DNA of 64,000 nucleotides from Dyella solisilvae (GTDB taxonomy: Bacteria > Pseudomonadota > Gammaproteobacteria > Xanthomonadales > Rhodanobacteraceae): contig NZ_QQSY01000002.1 in assembly GCF_003351225.1 (NCBI RefSeq), forward strand, positions 148,066-212,065. Reading direction: 5' to 3'. Both the position numbers and the translations under genes were made by a program. Positions 25,551 through 34,081 of the stretch are shown here, one piece after another. The notes under the pieces were generated by a model. The model was not told where the DNA came from. It made no database searches and saw only the letters and a list, made by a program, of their open reading frames with translations. Every line of letters starts with the position of its first letter. The stretch's first letter is position 1.

Positions 25551-27742
25551 CAGTCCACCAGCTTGATCGGGATGAAGTGACCATCACGGCCGATCGGAGT
25601 CAGCGGCTGGCCCGCCCTGGCGCGCCGCTTGCGCTCGGCGCTGAGCGGCGGACAGGCATGATCGTCGTGATACAGCACCATGCAATCGAGGCATTGCATG
25701 CATTCGGTCGGATCGATGCGGCCCTGCGCGTCGATGGCCTGCGAACTGCACTGCACCGCACACGCCTTGCAGGTGGTGCACTCGGCCTTGCGGCGAAGGC
25801 CGAAAAAGCGGAACCGCGACGGTATGGCCATGGCCGCGCCCAGCGGGCACAGGTATTTGCAGAACGGGCGCTCGACGAACATCGAGAACGCCACCAGCGC
25901 CGACCAGAACAGCACGAACGGCCAGCTGCGATGCCACACGTGGACCATGAAGGTGGTCTTGAACGGCTCGACCTCCGCCATCCGCTCGGCCAGCGCCATC
26001 GAATGGAACGAGGCCGCCACCAGCACCAGCAGCACAACGTACTTCAACCAGCGCAGGCGGTGGTGCCAGCGCGACGGCAAGGCGAACTGCCACCGCCCCA
26101 GGCCAAGGCGACGCCCCGCGCGGAACAAGAGCTCGCTCATCGAACCGTAGGGGCAGAGCCAGCCGCAGAACACACCACGCCCCCACAACACGATGGTGAT
26201 GGCGATGAAGATCCAGAACAGGAAGATCAGCGGGTCGCTAAGGAAGAGGTCCCAGCGCCAGCCGTCGAACGGCGCATGGATCAGCGTCAGCACCTGCACG
26301 ATCGACGGCTGCGCCAGCTCCATCGCGCCGACGAACACCAGCGCCACCACCCAGGAGGCCATGTGCGGCCACAGGATCCAGCGCTTGTCCTGCCGCCGAG
26401 AGCGCGCCGCCCAGCGCCGGTGGAAGGCGTAGTACACGCCCACGGACAGCAGAAGGGTGACGAATCCGGCGATAGTGAAGGCCTTGTCCTTCCAAAGTTT
26501 CACCCACGCAGGCGCCGGCTTCTCCACGGTGGGGCGACCGCCGTCCAGGTAGTGCGCCGGCAGCCAGTACTCGGCGTTGAAGTTGGCGAAATCCGCGCTG
26601 CCGTGGTCGCCGGCGTGCTTGGACAGAAACGCCAGCCGCCACGGATAGGCCGCGGAGAACGACTTGTCGCGCAGGATGAAGATGCCCGATTCGCCGTAGG
26701 ACGGCACACCGGGAATATCCAGGTGATAGAGGTTGCGGTAGTCGCCGTCACCGAACTGGTAGGTATCGGCATCCTGGGTGACCTGGATGCGGTCGTACAC
26801 ACCGCCGCGCACAAACGCCGAACCTTTGAACGAACTGCTGCCGTTGTTGATGATGAAGATGGCGTGCTCGCCGGGCTTGAGGTCCGACATCAGGCGCTGG
26901 TAGCCCGCCGCGCCAAGCACCGTCTTGCCCAACGACGGCTCGTTGAGATAACCGAACCACAGGTCGATGAATGGTTGCCCGGAACGGGGCTCACCGACCT
27001 GCTCGGGCATCACCTTCAAATGGCCAATGCTGCCCTCGGCCACCAGTCCCGCCCAGTCGGACGGGGCAGCGGCGGCAGTGAACCGGGCCTGGGGGCGTTC
27101 CACGGCATGGATCAACCCGACCTGGCGCGCCACCGCATAGCTGCCTCGTCCGACCATCTGGTTCTCGGCCAACACGGTGACGGTGGCGCCACTGATGGCG
27201 TCCATCGGCACATTGGCGCCATCGGCGCGACCGAGTTCGAAATGGGCGCCGGCTGGCTTGCCCGTGTACTGGGCGACATAACCCGTGAGCTTTTCCTCCG
27301 GGATGCCCGCCAGCAGGATGGGTTCGCTGTGACGGAGGATGCGCACGCCGGTAATGCGGCCCTGCGCGTCCATGCCCATCAGGGTGACGATGGGCTTGCC
27401 CGAATAGCCAACGATGTCGGGCGTGGTATCGGTGGAAAGAAAGACGTAACCGACGACTTCGTCATGCCCATTGCGTTGTCGGATACCCTCCACGTACGCG
27501 GGCTGCCCCTTGCGCAGGGAGAATCGTTCGGCCTGCGGCAACACGCTGCTGCATGGCGCGTAATGACAGAGATCGGGACTGGCGAACATCGCGGCCGGCA
27601 ATTCAGCCTCGTAGGCGCCCGCCAAGACACGGCCGCTGCCAGACAGAAGCCAGCAGCCGATCATCAAGACGACTAGCCATCCAAAACGATGACTAGTCAT
27701 TGAAGAGGCGCCACGACCATGGCGCAGAACATCCATGCGCAT
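25550..27742 (-). CDS. nosR: NosR, membrane flavo-iron-sulfur protein of N2O reduction
   Basis: Encodes 730 residues from ATG 27742 (716 if ATG 27700 is used). NosR passes electrons from the quinol pool to NosZ and supports nosZ expression. A signal/anchor helix is followed by a periplasmic FMN-binding domain with the flavinylation motif DAISGAT, Thr187. Then come several membrane helices with cysteine motifs FCGWLCP and FCKYLCP, and a C-terminal ferredoxin part (CTTCKACAVQCS and CMQCLDC...CP). The 27742 start has GGAG six bases upstream; 27700 would put the signal peptide at the very N-terminus, so the start is open. The flavin motif fits the apbE gene next to nosZ. Confidence 0.94.
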   Translation of the reverse strand: MRMDVLRHGRGASSMTSHRFGWLVVLMIGCWLLSGSGRVLAGAYEAELPAAMFASPDLCHYAPCSSVLPQAERFSLRKGQPAYVEGIRQRNGHDEVVGYVFLSTDTTPDIVGYSGKPIVTLMGMDAQGRITGVRILRHSEPILLAGIPEEKLTGYVAQYTGKPAGAHFELGRADGANVPMDAISGATVTVLAENQMVGRGSYAVARQVGLIHAVERPQARFTAAAAPSDWAGLVAEGSIGHLKVMPEQVGEPRSGQPFIDLWFGYLNEPSLGKTVLGAAGYQRLMSDLKPGEHAIFIINNGSSSFKGSAFVRGGVYDRIQVTQDADTYQFGDGDYRNLYHLDIPGVPSYGESGIFILRDKSFSAAYPWRLAFLSKHAGDHGSADFANFNAEYWLPAHYLDGGRPTVEKPAPAWVKLWKDKAFTIAGFVTLLLSVGVYYAFHRRWAARSRRQDKRWILWPHMASWVVALVFVGAMELAQPSIVQVLTLIHAPFDGWRWDLFLSDPLIFLFWIFIAITIVLWGRGVFCGWLCPYGSMSELLFRAGRRLGLGRWQFALPSRWHHRLRWLKYVVLLVLVAASFHSMALAERMAEVEPFKTTFMVHVWHRSWPFVLFWSALVAFSMFVERPFCKYLCPLGAAMAIPSRFRFFGLRRKAECTTCKACAVQCSSQAIDAQGRIDPTECMQCLDCMVLYHDDHACPPLSAERKRRARAGQPLTPIGRDGHFIPIKLVD

Positions 27743-27755
27743 GACGCACTCCGCC

Positions 27756-28187
27756 TTATTGCGCCTTGCTGACCATGAAGTCGACCGCAGCCTTTACCTT
27801 GTCGTCATCAAGGCTTGGGTTGCCACCATGGGCCGGCATGGCGCCCTTCTGGCCGCTGAAACCCTCCAGCGCGTGCTTGTAGAGCACGTCCTTGCCCTGT
27901 GCGATGCGCGGGGCCCAGTCGTCCTTGTTGCCAAGCACCGGGGCGCCGACGGCCGGGCTGCCGTGGCACATCACGCACGTGCCCTGATACACCTTTTCGC
28001 CCGGTGAAGGCTCGGCGGCCACCGGGTTGGCGACGGGCGCCTCGGCTGGCGCCGCAGCGGGAGCCTGGACAGCAGCGGCTGGCGTCGACGACGCGTCACC
28101 GGCAGGCGGCGCCTTGTCGCCACCACAGGCAGCAAGCAGTATGGCCGCTGCGACAATCAGCGGACCACCAAAGTGTCTGACGTTCAT
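27756..28187 (-). CDS. Small lipoprotein cytochrome c (NosC-like electron carrier)
   Basis: Encodes 143 residues. The signal peptide ends in the lipobox LLAAC (Cys21), so the protein is anchored to a membrane facing the periplasm. An A/P-rich linker (about 30-62) leads to a single cytochrome c domain with the heme site CVMCH at 71-75 and Met117 (KGAMPAHGG) as likely sixth ligand, resembling the c5/class I type. It is the first gene of the nosRDFYL transcript, 13 bp before nosR. By position it probably carries electrons to NosR or NosZ. The ATG at 28187 gives the lipoprotein signal. Confidence 0.88.
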   Translation of the reverse strand: MNVRHFGGPLIVAAAILLAACGGDKAPPAGDASSTPAAAVQAPAAAPAEAPVANPVAAEPSPGEKVYQGTCVMCHGSPAVGAPVLGNKDDWAPRIAQGKDVLYKHALEGFSGQKGAMPAHGGNPSLDDDKVKAAVDFMVSKAQ

Positions 28188-28285
28188 CGTTTGAATTCCC
28201 TGGGTGCGGAGGCAAGTCGTCAGCGCGCAATCGCGGGCTGCATCGGACGACAAGAAAATGAGAGCAGCGGAGACTCGACTGCACA

Positions 28286-28299
28286 TTGACGTGCGTCAG
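28286..28299 (-). promoter_or_regulatory. Possible FNR/DNR box for the cytochrome-nosR operon
   Basis: TTGAC-GTGC-GTCAG is an imperfect palindrome matching the TTGAT-N4-ATCAA consensus at 7 of 10 positions. If centred at -41.5 it would place a TCTCAT -10 (minus strand, 28258-28263) and a start near 28251. Weaker than the box facing nosZ. Confidence 0.35.
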
Positions 28300-28354
28300 C
28301 CATGTGGCAATCCACCCCATGCGTCAACCTGCGCTTACATCACCGTTTTCTCAG

Positions 28355-28368
28355 GTGATCTGAGTCAA
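28355..28368 (+). promoter_or_regulatory. FNR/DNR-like box upstream of nosZ
   Basis: GTGAT-CTGA-GTCAA matches the TTGAT-N4-ATCAA consensus at 8 of 10 positions. Centred at 28361.5, the class II distance of -41.5 predicts a start at about 28403, and a -10-like TACAGT lies exactly where needed (28391-28396). This fits anaerobic/nitric-oxide control by an FNR/DNR-type regulator. Confidence 0.6.
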
Positions 28369-28390
28369 GCGCCTCGCTTGTAGCGAACCC

Positions 28391-28396
28391 TACAGT
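28391..28396 (+). promoter_or_regulatory. Predicted -10 element of nosZ
   Basis: TACAGT is positioned 12 to 7 bases before the start predicted from the FNR-like box and leaves a 36-base leader before the nosZ ATG. Confidence 0.4.
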
Positions 28397-28438
28397 CCGC
28401 CCGGTACACCACTGACGCGAACAAAGAGGGAAGCGCAG

Positions 28439-30391
28439 ATGAGCGGCAATGAAACGAAAGACGGCTATTCGGCAGTCGATCCGAGCCGAAGGAAGTTCCT
28501 TGGCAAGACGGCCATGGCGGGCCTGGCCGGTACCGGTGCAGTACTTGGCCTCACCGCCTGCGGTTCGTCCCAGCAGCCGGGCGGCAAACTAGCGACGGCC
28601 GCTTCCGCGGCGGCGCCGGCGAGCTCCTCGGGCGAACACCCTGAGTACGACGTTCCGCCCGGCAAGCTGGACACCTACTACCTCATTTCGTCCGGCGGCC
28701 ACTCCGGTGAAGTGCGCATCCTGGGCTGCCCGTCCGGCCGCACCATCAAGCGCGTCCCGGTGTTCAACATCGACCCCATGTCGGGCTGGGGCATCACCAA
28801 CGAGTCGCGCGCCATCATCGGCACGCGTCCGGATGGCCAGCTCAAGTACTGGACGGGCGACACGCACCACGTGCACGGCTCGTACAAGGACGGCACCTAC
28901 GACGGCAAGTATTTCTGGGTCAACGACAAGCTCAACGCGCGCGTGGCGCGCATAAAGGGCGACACGTTCGATGTGGACAAGATCATCGATCTGCCGAACG
29001 TGCAGGGCCACCACGGCCTGTTCCCCGACAAGCGCGACCCGGTGGATGCCTCGATCAACTACACCACACGTGTATTTGCCGGCGCCGAGTTCCATATTCC
29101 CCTGCCCAACGATGGTCGCGACGAAAACTCGCCCGAAAAGTACGGCTGCCTGTTCAGCTGCATCGATGCGGAAAGCATGGAAGTGCGCTGGCAGTGCCGC
29201 ATCGACGGCAACATGGACCTGGTGGCGACCACCTATGACGGCAAGCTGGCCGCGTCCAACCAGTACAACACGGAAGGCGGCGTCCACTACGAGGACATGA
29301 TGTCCGCCGAGCAGGACTCCTGCGTGTTCTTCAACATCGCCCGCATCGAGCATGCGGTGGCGGGCGGCAAGTTCACCACCATCGGTGACTCCAAGGTGCC
29401 CGTGGTGGATGGCCGCAAGGACGCCAACGCCGATCCGAAGACGGCGCTCACCTGCTACGTGCCGGTGCCGAAGAATCCGCACGGCGTCAACGCCAGCCCG
29501 GATGGCAAGTACTTCGTCTGCTCCGGCAAGCTCTCGCCCACCTGCTCGGTGATCGAAATCGATCTCGTGCACAAGTGGTTCGACGGCGAACTGGCGAAGC
29601 CCCGCGACGCGGTGGTGGCCGAACCGAACGTCGGCCTGGGTCCCTTGCACACGGCTTTCGACGGACGTGGCAATGCCTATACAACGCTCTTCCTGGACAG
29701 CAAGATCGTCAAGTGGAACGTCGACGCGGCGATTGCGCAGTTCAAGGGCAACACGCAGTCCAATGTGATCATCCACACCATCGACGTGCACTACCAGCCG
29801 GGTCACGGCTACACCTCGATGGGCGAGACCAAGGAACCGGACGGCAAGTTCTTCAACTCCGGCAACAAGTTCTCCAAGGACCGTTTCCTCCCGGTGGGCC
29901 CGCTGCACGTGGAGACCGAGCAGCTCATCGACATCACCGGCGAGCAGATGAAGCTGATCCACGATCACTCGGCCGCCCCCGAGCCGCATGACGCGATCAT
30001 CGTGCGCGCGGACATCATCAAGACCCGCCAGATCTATGACCTCAACGAGTTCCCCAATGCGGTCAAGAGCAAGGAGGAGAGCACGATCGAGCGCAACGGC
30101 AAGAATGTGCACATCAGGCTGATGTCGCAGGCGCCGGCGTATTCGATGCGCGAGTTCACGGTGAAGAAGGGCGATATCGTCACCATCACCGTGACCAACC
30201 ACGACAAGGTCGAAGACCTGACCCACGGCTTCGGCATCCCCAAGTACAACATCAACTTCTGTATCAACCCGCAGGAAACCAAGTCGGTCACTTTCGTGGC
30301 GGACAAGCCGGGCGTGTTCTGGTGCTACTGCACGCACTTCTGCCATGCCCTCCACCTGGAAATGCGTTCGCGGCTCATCGTGGAAGCCTGA
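28439..30391 (+). CDS. nosZ: Nitrous-oxide reductase NosZ (clade I, Tat-exported)
   Basis: Encodes 650 residues; reduces N2O to N2 in the periplasm, the last step of denitrification. A Tat signal (SRRKFLGK, residues 17-24) indicates export folded, as in clade I. The propeller holds all seven CuZ histidine positions: His143-144 in GDTHHVH, then GHHG, NPHG, GPLHTAFD, YQPGH and EPHD. The C-terminal cupredoxin carries CuA with CYCTHFCHALHLEM at 629-642. Two oddities: the signal region ends in a lipobox-like LTAC (Cys41), and the CuA loop has His633 where well-studied enzymes have Trp. GAGG-like site precedes the ATG. It is divergent from the other nos genes and followed by apbE. Confidence 0.97.
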   Translation: MSGNETKDGYSAVDPSRRKFLGKTAMAGLAGTGAVLGLTACGSSQQPGGKLATAASAAAPASSSGEHPEYDVPPGKLDTYYLISSGGHSGEVRILGCPSGRTIKRVPVFNIDPMSGWGITNESRAIIGTRPDGQLKYWTGDTHHVHGSYKDGTYDGKYFWVNDKLNARVARIKGDTFDVDKIIDLPNVQGHHGLFPDKRDPVDASINYTTRVFAGAEFHIPLPNDGRDENSPEKYGCLFSCIDAESMEVRWQCRIDGNMDLVATTYDGKLAASNQYNTEGGVHYEDMMSAEQDSCVFFNIARIEHAVAGGKFTTIGDSKVPVVDGRKDANADPKTALTCYVPVPKNPHGVNASPDGKYFVCSGKLSPTCSVIEIDLVHKWFDGELAKPRDAVVAEPNVGLGPLHTAFDGRGNAYTTLFLDSKIVKWNVDAAIAQFKGNTQSNVIIHTIDVHYQPGHGYTSMGETKEPDGKFFNSGNKFSKDRFLPVGPLHVETEQLIDITGEQMKLIHDHSAAPEPHDAIIVRADIIKTRQIYDLNEFPNAVKSKEESTIERNGKNVHIRLMSQAPAYSMREFTVKKGDIVTITVTNHDKVEDLTHGFGIPKYNINFCINPQETKSVTFVADKPGVFWCYCTHFCHALHLEMRSRLIVEA

Positions 30392-30406
30392 GTTCGTACT
30401 GCCCCC

Positions 30407-30438
30407 GGGGGCGTCGCCACGACGACGCCCCCTTCCTT
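30407..30438 (+). terminator. Hairpin between nosZ and apbE (terminator or attenuator)
   Basis: GGGGGCGTCG pairs with CGACGCCCCC around a six-base loop, followed by a weak T-rich stretch (TTCCTT). It may reduce read-through from nosZ into apbE rather than stop it fully. Confidence 0.45.
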
Positions 30439-30479
30439 CGACATGGCGGCGGATGAGTTCGCTGCTTCCCGGAGACCCC

Positions 30480-31604
30480 ATGCAACCCAGCCGGCTCACG
30501 ACGGCGACCCGCGCGGGCGTGATGCTTGCGAGCGTCGCCCTACTCACCGGTATGTTTCTCTGGCTGCGCCCGCTGCAGCCCGTCCAGGGCGAGTTCCTGG
30601 TGTTCGGCACGCGAGCGCGCATCCAGCTCCTGACCTCCAGCAGCGACGATGCCGATGCGGCGTTTCAGGACATCGGCCGCCTGTTCATCCACGACCACCA
30701 CACCTGGCACCCCTGGGAGCCCAGTGAGATCACCCGGCTCAACGATGCCCTTGCCCGCGGACAGCCCTATCGCGTGCCGGAGGATGTCGCCGACCTGATC
30801 CGTCGCGCGCAGGTCGGTTATGCGCAGACCGAAGGCCTGTTCAATTCCGCCGCCGGGCGCCTGATCGGGGCATGGGGCTTCCACACCAGTCGCTATCCCG
30901 TGCAGACCGCCGCCCCCACCGACGGCGAGGTCAAGCAACTGCTCAGCGAAAAGCCTGGCATGGACGATGTCCATATCGCGGCTGACGGTACCGTCAGCGC
31001 GACCAACCCTGCTGTATCGATCGACATCAACGGACTGTCCGAAGGCTACGCCTCGGCCCAGGTCGAGCAACTGCTCGCCCGGCACGGCATCCACCGCGCC
31101 CTGATCTATCTGGGTGGTTTCGTCATGGCCGTCGGACCCGCCGATGCCCAGCCCTGGCGCGTCGGCGTCAGCGCCCCGGCCGGCGTGCTCGGCAGCATCG
31201 ACCTGGCTGGCGGCGAGTCGCTGGCTTCGTCAGGGGACTACCAGCGCCATCGCGCCTCGTCGGCCGACCTGGGGCACATCGTCGACACCCGCACGGGCTG
31301 GCCGCAGCGGGCGAGCGCCGCCACCAGCGTGCTCAGTGACGACCCGGTCTTCGCCGACATTGCCGCGACCGCACTGATGGTGGCCGGCCCCAGCGGGTTC
31401 CAGCGCATGGCCGACCACATGCAGATGAACTGCGCTTTGTTACTGGGCCATGACGGCAAGCTCTACATCACGCCCGGCATGCGCGCGCGACTGCACACCA
31501 ATCTGCCATCCAACAGGGTGCAGATCATCCCTCGGCCAACCCAGTCTTGTGGCCCGGGTGATGCCGCGGCGAGGCGACCCGTGGTGGTTCCCACGGACTT
31601 TTAG
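30480..31604 (+). CDS. apbE: FAD:protein FMN transferase (ApbE/NosX)
   Basis: Encodes 374 residues. ApbE attaches FMN covalently to a threonine of target proteins; the partner here is most likely NosR, whose DAISGAT motif is encoded in the same locus. An N-terminal hydrophobic segment (about 12-30) acts as signal or anchor, so it works in the periplasm. Family parts: FGTRARIQLL, SIDINGLSEGYA, HIVDTRTGWP and ADIAATALMV. In the GG loop the sequence is LGGFVMAVG, where most members have GGN or GGD. GGAG lies five bases before the ATG at 30480, which is preferred over upstream ATGs. A C-terminal extension of about 40 residues is not part of the domain. Confidence 0.92.
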   Translation: MQPSRLTTATRAGVMLASVALLTGMFLWLRPLQPVQGEFLVFGTRARIQLLTSSSDDADAAFQDIGRLFIHDHHTWHPWEPSEITRLNDALARGQPYRVPEDVADLIRRAQVGYAQTEGLFNSAAGRLIGAWGFHTSRYPVQTAAPTDGEVKQLLSEKPGMDDVHIAADGTVSATNPAVSIDINGLSEGYASAQVEQLLARHGIHRALIYLGGFVMAVGPADAQPWRVGVSAPAGVLGSIDLAGGESLASSGDYQRHRASSADLGHIVDTRTGWPQRASAATSVLSDDPVFADIAATALMVAGPSGFQRMADHMQMNCALLLGHDGKLYITPGMRARLHTNLPSNRVQIIPRPTQSCGPGDAAARRPVVVPTDF

Positions 31605-31789
31605 CCGTCCGTTCGCGGGGATTCCGGGGTCCGGTTCCGCCCCGACAGGGGCCCCGTTCCTTGCGGCCCATCACGTTCCGCCCATCCCGACGGGCTCTCC
31701 CGCCGACCTCCCCCATACAGCCGATGGCGGCGCCAGGGGAAGAGGCCCTACACTGGGTCCATTCCGGGGGGAACATCACAAGGTCTGTC

Positions 31790-34081
31790 ATGGATGTCGA
31801 ACAGCAGGGTCGACGTCAGCCGTTTGCATCCGATCGGGGCAGTCGCCCCGACCATGCGGGCTGGTCTCCGCGCGCCCGTCGACTGATCGAAGAAACGCAC
31901 GCACTTTGCAGCAGCTGGCTGGAAGCGCCGCTGCGCCAGTGCCTGATCGATATTGAGCAGCGCCTGTACTCCCTGGCCGAACGCTCGCGCAATCACATGG
32001 AACAACAGCAGTGCCTGTTCAGTCGCCAGCTGCTGCAGCAGCAGCAAGGCACGCTGGAACGGCGTTTCATGGACGGCACGCAGCTGAACTTCAGCCGGCT
32101 CGGCTGGACCCCCGGTTCCGAGGAGCAATCCGAGGCGGCGCGTCGACCGCTCGAACTGCTCGACCAGACCGAACACGAACAGACCATAGCGCTCGACAAG
32201 CTGGTGGCCCGTGGCGAGGCGCGACATGGCACGGCCTTGTTCGAGCTCGGCTACCGCTTTGCCGTGCTGGTCGGACAACCGCCCCTCGAAGGGGAGGCCC
32301 TGCCGCTCGGGCCGCAAGCGCTTGCCGTCGCCTTCCGCGACGCGGGCAACGGGCTGGACCTGCCGGTGGAGCACCGCCAGCTGATGCTGCTGAGCTTCGA
32401 CATCAACGTGGTGCACACGCTGGCCTCGCTGTACGAAACCGTCAACGAACATCTGCGCAGCGACGGTATCCTGCCCCAGCTGCGTGCATTCCCCACGCCG
32501 CCGCGCACCCAGGTCGAGCGCCAGCCGCGCGGCGCTGGTGGTGACAACCCGCCCGCCAGCTTCACGCGCGCCGCGCAGGCACAGAACGCACAGCCGGCCG
32601 CTACTCCTCAGCCGCAGGCAGGCCGCAGCGACAACATCGCCGTACTCGACAGCTTGCGCGAAATGCTCGCGCAACACCGGGCCGGCCAGGGCGCACTCAA
32701 TTACCAGCCGGCGGGACGCGGGGCCACGCCCGAAGAACTGCAGCTCGCCCTCGACGCCCTCCAGCTGCACGTGACGGACGTGGCCGACCAGGCCCAGCGT
32801 GAACTTCGGAGCGCGCATGCCCTGCGCGAGGAACTCATCAGCCAGCTCAATACCGGCAAGCCGGCCGGAGCCGCGCAGACGCACCTGACAGACGAACAGG
32901 GCGACACCGTGGAGCTGGTCGCCATGCTGTTCGAACAGCTGGGCCACCAGTTGCAGCGCAAGGGCAACGCCCACTCCCTGCTGGGCGAACTGCAGTTGCC
33001 ATTGCTGCGCATGGCGGTGACCGACGAGGGCTTTTTCAACCAGCGCGAACACCCGGCGCGCAAGCTGCTGGGCGTCGTCACCGAGGCCGCCAATGACTGG
33101 CTCGATGGTCCTGACGGCGAAGCCGACCGCTCGCTGTCGGCCAAGCTCAACCAGCTGGTGGACCGCGCCCGGCGAGAGCCACCCAGCACCGGCCTGTACA
33201 CCAGCCTTTTGGCCGATATCGAACACCACCTGGGTCTGCTTAACCGCAAGGCGCAGATCGCCGAGCGTCGCCAGGTGGAGGCCATGCAGGGCCGCGAGCG
33301 GCTCGAACAGGCCCGCCACCGCGCCGCCGAGCTGATCGCCGAGCGCTTTGAGCGCTGCAATCCGCGCGGCCTGCTGCGCACCCTGCTCGAGCGCGCCTGG
33401 TCCGACGTGCTGGCGCTGACCCTGTTGCGCCATGGCGAGGACAGCGAGGCCTTCGCACTGCGCCTGCGCATGACCGACCAGTTGCTCGGCCAGCAGCCCA
33501 TTACCGACCGCAACCTGTTGCAGGCCGAGGTGGAAGCGGGCCTGCAGCAGATCGGCATGCATGCCGAGGAATCCGTGCAGGTGGCCCAGCGTCTGCTGGG
33601 TATTCCCGCCGCCACGCCGGTCGCGCAGGAAGCCAGCACCACCACCGAACTGGCGCTCAAGCTCAAGCAGCACCAGCGCCTGGGCGAACACGTCGCCACC
33701 GAGGCGCCGGCCCCCGTTGTGGAGACGCCGCCACCCGCGCCGGAGTCGCCGGAGCGGCGCATCCATCAGCGCCTGCGGCAACTGCCGTTCGGCACCTGGT
33801 TCGAATTCATCGACCCCACCAGCGGTCGCGTCACCCAGCGCAAACTGGCGTGGTATTCGCCGGTGTCGGGCAACAGCCTGTTCGTGACGCGCCGCGGCCT
33901 GCGCGGCGAGGAAATGACCCTGCCGCAGCTGGCGCATGAGATGGCCTGTGGCCGCGTGCGGGAAATGCCGCCGATGCGCGACAGCCTGCTCGACCGTGCC
34001 TGGCATGCGCTGACCAGTCACCTGCGCCAGGTAACCCGGCCGGCGTCCACGACCGCACGCCCCGGAGTCTCGCCGACGTGA
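31790..34081 (+). CDS. DUF1631 family protein
   Basis: Encodes 763 residues of the DUF1631 family, a large, mostly helical gammaproteobacterial protein of unknown biochemical function (sometimes misnamed thymidine phosphorylase). The N-terminal half includes ARRLIEETHALCSSWLEAPL and a Q-rich helix; a long region (about 400-600) is helical. The last 120 residues (WFEFIDPTSGRVTQRKLAWY, NSLFVTRRGLR) look like a degenerate PilZ-type domain. The ATG at 31790 has AAGG six bases upstream. The stop overlaps the GTG of the following PilZ gene, so they are coupled. Confidence 0.88.
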   Translation: MDVEQQGRRQPFASDRGSRPDHAGWSPRARRLIEETHALCSSWLEAPLRQCLIDIEQRLYSLAERSRNHMEQQQCLFSRQLLQQQQGTLERRFMDGTQLNFSRLGWTPGSEEQSEAARRPLELLDQTEHEQTIALDKLVARGEARHGTALFELGYRFAVLVGQPPLEGEALPLGPQALAVAFRDAGNGLDLPVEHRQLMLLSFDINVVHTLASLYETVNEHLRSDGILPQLRAFPTPPRTQVERQPRGAGGDNPPASFTRAAQAQNAQPAATPQPQAGRSDNIAVLDSLREMLAQHRAGQGALNYQPAGRGATPEELQLALDALQLHVTDVADQAQRELRSAHALREELISQLNTGKPAGAAQTHLTDEQGDTVELVAMLFEQLGHQLQRKGNAHSLLGELQLPLLRMAVTDEGFFNQREHPARKLLGVVTEAANDWLDGPDGEADRSLSAKLNQLVDRARREPPSTGLYTSLLADIEHHLGLLNRKAQIAERRQVEAMQGRERLEQARHRAAELIAERFERCNPRGLLRTLLERAWSDVLALTLLRHGEDSEAFALRLRMTDQLLGQQPITDRNLLQAEVEAGLQQIGMHAEESVQVAQRLLGIPAATPVAQEASTTTELALKLKQHQRLGEHVATEAPAPVVETPPPAPESPERRIHQRLRQLPFGTWFEFIDPTSGRVTQRKLAWYSPVSGNSLFVTRRGLRGEEMTLPQLAHEMACGRVREMPPMRDSLLDRAWHALTSHLRQVTRPASTTARPGVSPT

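Noticed and set aside
28589-30622. Long open frame antisense to nosZ
   Set aside because: nosZ has all seven CuZ histidines and CuA residues, so the opposite frame is only a codon-bias shadow.
31748-34021. Long open frame antisense to the DUF1631 gene
   Set aside because: Antisense shadow; the plus-strand frame has a ribosome binding site, coupling to the PilZ gene and family resemblance.
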